From: Cylindrodendrum hubeiense
Taxonomy: Eukaryota > Ascomycota > Sordariomycetes > Hypocreales > Nectriaceae
Direction: 5' to 3'
NCBI GenBank assembly: GCA_014621425.1
Contig: JAANBB010000724.1
Location: forward strand, 1 to 13,239
DNA: 13,239 bases
This document shows positions 8,502-13,239 of this stretch, one piece after another. The position numbers and the translations under genes were made by a program. A model generated the notes under the pieces. The model had not been told where the DNA came from and made no database searches. It worked only from the letters and a program-made list of their open reading frames with translations. Position 1 is the first letter of the stretch; each line of letters begins with the position of its first letter.

Positions 8502-9447
8502 TTATTTAATATGGAGTATCATAACCTTGACTTTATTATGAGATTGTATCGCATAGCCTCCTGGCTCCTGAGATTTAATCAGTCCCTAAGTCAATGTCCA
8601 CTACGAGTTTTAGAGAGCATCGTCAAGGTTAGCATCAGGCCATGTAAGGTCACGGCATGCTGAAATGCAAACCAAGCCTCGCGGTTTGCTTCGGGCATTT
8701 CCACGGAGCTACCAGTAGAAATATGCAAGTACGCTGTTGATATGACTTCTGCACTCTTCCCTTCATGGCCTAGGCTCCGAACCCCGTCAGGATGTTGCCT
8801 GTGTCTTGCTAGACCAGGATCAATACTCAAGTGTCAAAATTGCCAAAGAGGAAGCTGCTCTGGGCTCGAGCGACCGAGGGAACGGGGAGGTTGTGGCATC
8901 ATATGAACATGAACAACGGCATTGTGTCTCAACATCCCAACACTAGATAGGTAGGTACACGGATGATCTGTGGCCTGGATAATCCCTTCTTCAAAACCCC
9001 GCCTTTGAATCATGTTGCGGTTCGGCGTCGATATGCGCAAGGAAAGGAGTCACAAGAGCTCACACCAATTGCCTAGGTACCTTACCCCAGGGCCTTAACA
9101 TATTAGGCCGCTTATTATGTGCAGCTGTTAGCAGGTGCGAGGCATGAACCATTGGCCGTGCTGTTATTCTCATTGTATGCTCCTGTCGAATAGGAAGGTG
9201 CACGAGGCAGCTGTAAACAGTCGTCCCCAGTCTCGCCCACCCGCTAAACCCACCACGACTTCGCTCCTCCATCTCCCACTCTCTTTCAACTTCATGTGCG
9301 ATTTATCATCAACCTTCTTTGGTCTCATCGAGACCTTTTCCTGGGTCTCATAGACGCCCTTTTCCAGTCCAAAGTTGCTTGCTTCCCACTTTCTCTCGTT
9401 TTCCGGGTTCCTTTCCCCTGCTCTGTCTCCACCACCCTGGCTCAGCT
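8502..9447. other. Intergenic region between the NLR and the APH-like gene
   Basis: The first ~100 bp are AT-rich and likely hold the NLR 3' UTR. Minus-strand open frames at 8591-9040 open at TTG, not ATG, and carry no recognisable domain. From about 9235 the top strand becomes CT-rich, as expected for the promoter and leader of the gene starting at 9448. An ATG at 9294 opens a 19-codon ORF ending at 9353, a possible uORF. Nothing else is supported. Confidence 0.5.
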
Positions 9448-10760
9448 ATGGCTTCCACCCCGGACATTCCACCCACGACGTTCGTGGAGACGATGAATCC
9501 CGAGCGCGCGTGGATGTTGGCCGAGGTGGCTAGAGAAGAAGCTGCTTTACCGCCAGTGGTGGTGAAGAAAGAGAATCTGCCACCGCCGGCCAGCGGAGCG
9601 AATTGTGCCCCGGTGGGAGATGCGTTCTCAAGGGCCACGAGGAACCGCGAGAAGACGACGCAGACAGCTTCGGTAGGAAAGAGCCCTGTTGAAGTGGTGA
9701 ACTTTAGAAGCAGCTTTTGACCTAGAGCAAGACCCTTCCCCAGAGACCGAAACCAGCTGTCCAGACTGTCAGGGTTCGCCTTCCACCGGCCGCCAACCCA
9801 CTTCCAGTTTCGTTGAAGCGCTCACATGCCGAGTTTTGCGAAGACAGAGATTCAAGATCTTCTTTACCTGCGTTACCTCCACTACCAAAGTTGTCAGATA
9901 TCCCCTCTCTTGGACCCGGTGAGTCTAGACAGCAATGTGCCATTTGATCGTGGCTAACCCTAGAAGCACCCAACCCGAACGAACACACCAGGTACCTCTT
10001 ATCTCTCCTGAAACACCGTGAGCTTTACCTCTCTCTCTCAACTCATCAACAAGACGGGACGCTTTCTAGCAAGCTCTACAAGATCCAAATCTCGGACGCA
10101 TGCTTGGTTCAGCATGAGACATTGTCCAACCATCCATGCACCCGAATTCTCCCCCTCCCCGGCAGCGACTCCGACACGTCCGTAGTTGATGGAGTGATAC
10201 GCCAGTCGGTGGAAGGAGAGTTGCTCGAAGATGTGTGGGCTGGTCTATCTTCACAAATGAAACGTCATTACGCTCGGCAGCTTCGCAAGGTTGTGGACGG
10301 CATGCGGAACGTGATCCAGGGTAACAGTCGGGGCTCTGTCCAATCTGGAAAGTACACACTCTTCCTGGACAAGCACCCGAATCATACCTACTACGCCGTT
10401 CGTCGCTGCACCACACCAAAGCAGTTCATGGCATTTCTTCTGTCCTCGTTCTATAAGACTGTCCCAAACAAGGTCGCTCTGGCATTCATCGCACCATTCA
10501 AGGTTAAAGGCAGGCAATTCCTATCGCACTGTTACCTTTGCCCAAGGAACATTATTGTGAATGAGGGAAAGATCGCATGGATTCTGGGCTGGGACTGCGC
10601 AGGTTTCTACCCTGCATGGTGGGATTATGTCAAGTTTTTCGAGGCTCGGACTCGACCAGAGAACCTTGACTGGTACGATTATGCGGGGGAGATATTCAGT
10701 GTCGAGTATCCTCTTCAGCTGGTGGCTTACCAAGGGCTTGCAAGATGCCAGCAGCTTTGA
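9448..10760 (+). CDS. Aminoglycoside-phosphotransferase-like protein, predicted catalytically dead (pseudokinase)
   Basis: Exons 9448-9672, 9726-9918 and 9964-10760 join to 404 aa. The introns (53 and 45 nt) have donors GTAGGA and GTGAGT, and the second has a CTAAC branch. The ATG at 9448 has G at -3 and +4. Residues 1 to ~140 are Pro/Ser/Arg-rich and probably disordered. The rest resembles the fungal APH/choline-kinase-like fold (PF01636): the segment FLSHCYLCPRNIIV, then GKIAWILGWDCAGFYPAWWDY, corresponds to the Brenner loop and the metal-binding strand. The usual H-G-D becomes H328-C329-Y330 and the usual I-I-D-W becomes I-L-G348-W, so both the catalytic base and the Mg-binding Asp are gone while Asn335 remains. 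A binding or scaffold role is more likely than phosphotransfer. No substrate can be named. The intron models are good but not proven. Confidence 0.72.
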
Positions 10761-11014
10761 GGTGCTTTGGTATGAGTGTGTAGTTGGACCACACATTATT
10801 TTGGACTTGTCGGGGTTGGAGCACGTCCCAACGATGCTTAGTAGGTTGTCGTCGGGAACATAGATTAGGGATTCGCTGGTTCATAATTTTATGGTTTGAC
10901 TGAAATCTTGTATTGCAGGTGCTCGGCTTATTATACACGAGGTCCTCACAGAGACATGGCGCTTACATGCGTTGCCCCCATGCCTCCCCTGTCCCACTAA
11001 CTCTACTAGACTGT
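10761..11014. other. Convergent spacer between the APH-like gene and MnSOD
   Basis: A 254-bp spacer between two convergent stop codons, expected to carry both 3' UTRs. An AATTTTATGG stretch near 10885 and an ATTATAC stretch near 10930 are the only AT-rich signals. No gene is visible. Confidence 0.45.
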
Positions 11015-11860
11015 CTAGTTCTCGAATCGCTTGGAGACAGTGCCCCAGTTAACGACGTCCCAGATGGCGCCAAAGTACTCAGCCTTGCGGTTCTGGTACT
11101 GGAGGTAGTAGGCGTGCTCCCAGGCGTCAATGCCGAGAAGGGGCTCGAGGTTACCGGTGATGGGGTCCTGGTTGGGACGGGTGACGACGCTCAGGGTGCC
11201 GGAGGTCTTGTCCTTGACGAGCCAGGCCCAGCCGGAGCCCTGGATGCCGGCGAGGGCAGCGTTGGTCTGCTTCTGGAGGGTCTCGAAGGAACCGAAATCC
11301 TCGTTGATGGCGGTCTGTGAATGTCAGTCAATTGTTTTCTCTCATTTATGGGCATGATTGAAGGGCGTAGAGGCGTGCGGAGAGGTGTTCAGGGGATATT
11401 GGAGACGCACCAGGAGCTTGCCCTCGGGCTCACCACCACCACCCTTGCCGTTGGGGGCGAGGTTCTCCCAGAAGAGAGTGTGGTTAACGTGGCCACCACC
11501 GTGGAAGTTGATGAGGGGAGCTTGGGCAGCAACACCCTTGGCGTCGCCCTTGGCTTCGGCCTCAGCGACGGCCTCGACGGCAGCGTTGAAGCCGTTGACG
11601 TAAGTCTGGTGGTGCTTGGAGTGGTGGAGCTCCATGATCTGACCGGAGATGTAGGGCTCGAGGGCGCCATAGTCGTCTAGCGATTGGAGATACCGCGGTT
11701 AGCAGCTGGCATGTGCGCGCGGAGGGAGGTTCTCACAGGACAGGTCGGGCAGGGTAGCCTTGCCACGGACGAAGGTGGTGGAGGCCATGGCGGCAGTGGA
11801 CTTGGCAGCACGGGCACGGAGGCCGGCGCGCAGGGCGGAGGTGCGGAGGAGAGCGGCCAT
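11015..11860 (-). CDS. sod2: Mitochondrial manganese superoxide dismutase
   Basis: Exons 11860-11737, 11676-11411 and 11314-11015 give 229 aa. Donors are GTGAGA and GTGCGT; acceptors are TAG and CAG. Residues 1 to ~35 are rich in Arg, Ala and Ser without acidic residues, a typical mitochondrial presequence. The mature part begins [18 protein letters not shown]. Metal ligands are His59 (first His of the ELHHSKHH segment), His107 ([11 protein letters not shown]), Asp193 and His197 (DAWEHAYY). Gln155 in [10 protein letters not shown] and the GGG at 101-103 are typical of the Mn form. The enzyme converts superoxide to H2O2 and O2 in the mitochondrial matrix. Its length is typical of fungal Sod2. 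It is divergent to PSF3 across a 1.2-kb region with a Yap1-type site. Confidence 0.96.
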
Positions 11861-12388
11861 TGTGTCGGTGGAAGCTATTCAGAGGTGGGGAAGTTGTCAG
11901 TGGGATTCGGCTATTGAAGCTATGCGGACAGGAAATCAAGCAGCCGATAAGGAATCAATTGAGGCTGCACTGTGCCAGGGCGCTTGGTAAATGGGGATTG
12001 ATGGCGGGGGGCGATGGATCAGGGCGACATACAGTGAGGAACGGATTTGGAGGGTTTTAGTGATGATGTCAAAAGGATGGAAGATTCGGAATTCTGGCGG
12101 CGTCGAGGGAACTGAATTGCCGAGCTGCTTGTGTGATCTCAGCGTTTCGTCATTCGCTGGGAGCTTGGACCAGTGTGTGGCTTAAATGCCGAGATGTGGC
12201 TGGTGCGGGGGAGATCGAGTATAACGGTCTAAGGAGAAAGGCTTATTGGCTTATTTGAGACTGTTCAAGATGGCTCAGTTAATGAATATCCCGGATTTTG
12301 ATTCATTTCATATACAGCATGACCCCCCGCCTCACAAGGTGACCCATGACATCATCCCTGCCCAGTTCTCCGTGCACAACCATGTTTA

Positions 12389-12395
12389 TTAGTAA
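12389..12395 (-). promoter_or_regulatory. Candidate Yap1/AP-1 response element upstream of sod2
   Basis: Reads TTACTAA on the minus strand, the canonical Yap1-type recognition sequence, about 530 bp upstream of the sod2 ATG and in the same orientation. Oxidative-stress control of sod2 by the AP-1 homologue is plausible, but a 7-mer in 1.2 kb can arise by chance. Confidence 0.35.
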
Positions 12396-12973
12396 TTCGC
12401 CCTCTTCGCAGCCCGAGGCGCGAGAACCCTTCTTCACATGGATAGTAAATCACGGCAATATGAGAGTGAAGATGGCTAGTTTCATCGCCGTTAACCCTCG
12501 GAGCCGAAGGCAGCTCGGGGAATGTGTATTAATGGCAGAGAATCGATGCGCTGCTCGGTAGTCGCCCCGATCTCGGAAGCCGAGCAGTGGAGACCTCGCG
12601 TATTCGACAGTCCGAACATGCCGACTAGAGAGCCAAGAGGACGTGATGGGAAGTTGACAGCGCGGATTCTTGAATTGAGTTCGGGAAATTCTAGCGTGGG
12701 CTTTTTAGTGCTTGTGTGTTGCTGATGCACGACAGAGCATACATCCTTCGAGTTGAAGCGCACATGTGAATGATAGCACTGAGAGAAGCAAACAGACATG
12801 GCAAATACGAGTGCTGAAATGACCAATCAGCTGTTTATAATTGCCAATGTGCGTCATGGACGCTGTGGCTGAGAAAGATGGCCTTCCCGGCGAAGTATAG
12901 GGTAAGTGAAAACGACTCGGGGAATTCGGGATTATGTCATCGGCAAAGTCGCGTCGCCGCGGGGCATCCATCA

Positions 12974-12979
12974 ACGCGT
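12974..12979 (+). promoter_or_regulatory. Candidate MluI cell-cycle box upstream of PSF3
   Basis: The palindrome ACGCGT lies 94 bp before the PSF3 ATG. MBF-type factors use this site for G1/S expression of replication genes in fungi, which fits a GINS subunit. A single copy is weak evidence. Confidence 0.4.
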
Positions 12980-13072
12980 CTAAGCATAGTGCCCCTCCAC
13001 CGACTACAGCACATCGTCACCGCGATACACCTTGGCCTAGGCCGGCGGAGACAAAACAAACGGAGCCTCACC

Positions 13073-13239
13073 ATGTCGTACTACGACATTGACTCCATCC
13101 TCACGGATGCGGAGGTACGCCTGCTGTCGCCAATCTTTCTGCTGAACTGGACTCACATGTAGTAGAAAATCCCCTGCCAGTGGGAGCTCGACGCCCCCTA
13201 CCTCGGCCACCTCGACAACTCGGCAACAGGCCTCAAGCC
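13073..13239 (+). CDS. psf3: GINS complex subunit Psf3, 5' part only
   Basis: Exon 1 (13073-13114) encodes MSYYDIDSILTDAE. A 51-nt intron (donor GTACGC, acceptor TAG at 13163-13165) joins in phase 0 to exon 2 from 13166, which encodes KIPCQWELDAPYLGHLDNSA and runs off the window end. The N terminus, with its YYDIDsILtda-KiPC-fel pattern, is characteristic of Psf3. Psf3 belongs to the four-subunit GINS complex that activates the MCM helicase with Cdc45 in the nucleus. About 38 codons are visible. The start is fixed by the conserved N terminus. Confidence 0.88.

Larger units (their letters stand above)
11861..13072. promoter_or_regulatory. Divergent intergenic region between sod2 and PSF3
   Basis: A 1.2-kb interval without a credible gene. 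The short open frames on both strands have no family features. It should contain the promoters of both divergent genes. The two sites I can point to are TTACTAA (minus strand, 12389-12395) and ACGCGT (12974-12979). Confidence 0.55.

Noticed and set aside
8591..9040. Two minus-strand open frames downstream of the NLR
   Set aside because: Both open at TTG rather than ATG, have no recognisable domain, and no convincing splice partner was found.
11321..11680. Plus-strand open frame of 119 codons, Val/Leu/Gly-rich
   Set aside because: Antisense of sod2 exon 2 and its flanking intron; a codon-bias shadow.
1..13239. Search for transposons, CRISPR arrays, tRNA and rRNA genes
   Set aside because: No terminal inverted repeats, transposase motifs, regularly spaced repeats, or tRNA/rRNA signatures were recognised on reading both strands.

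Overview
The window is nuclear DNA of a filamentous ascomycete, most likely a Sordariomycete (Hypocreales or a relative). Genes carry short introns (45-114 nt) with GTRAGT-like donors and CTAAC/CTGAC branch points. Leaders are CT-rich, and the housekeeping genes (clock-controlled trehalose phosphorylase ccg-9, mitochondrial MnSOD, GINS subunit Psf3) are of fungal type. I rebuilt six genes by joining exons by hand. All splice models are inference from frame, splice signals and family conservation.

Layout: (1) 1-1456, pyrimidine-rich upstream and leader sequence of ccg-9. (2) 1457-3987 (+), ccg-9, seven exons, 702 aa. (3) 4247-5223 (-), a two-exon gene for a 304-aa HeLo-like (HELL) domain protein with two amyloid-like pseudo-repeats at its C terminus. 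(4) 5224-5725, a shared divergent promoter. (5) 5726-8501 (+), a two-exon gene for a 904-aa NOD-like receptor (NACHT plus ankyrin repeats) with one copy of the same motif at its N terminus. (6) 9448-10760 (+), three exons, a 404-aa aminoglycoside-phosphotransferase-like protein that has lost both catalytic aspartates (pseudokinase). (7) 11015-11860 (-), mitochondrial MnSOD, three exons, 229 aa. (8) 13073 to the window edge (+), the start of PSF3.

The main discovery is the divergent pair 4247-8501. Three 15-residue segments, two in the effector and one in the receptor, align without gaps. Their pattern is I-x-x-[VI]-x-A-[TD]-[DGN]-x-[SG]-[VI]-[TAS]-[LV]-[TA]-G. This is the layout of the HET-S/NWD2 and HELLF amyloid signalosomes: the receptor carries one motif copy, the membrane-targeting cell-death effector carries two, and the genes are adjacent. 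The inferred scheme is that ligand sensing by the ankyrin repeats drives NACHT oligomerisation, the N-terminal motifs stack into a beta-solenoid seed, the effector's C-terminal repeats are templated onto it, and the N-terminal glycine-zipper helix attacks the plasma membrane. The motif differs from the classical HET-s one in that the Gly is followed by two residues and then Asn, not directly by Asn. It may therefore be a divergent or undescribed subclass.

The pair lies between conserved housekeeping genes and looks less GC-rich than ccg-9, as expected of an accessory incompatibility or immunity island.
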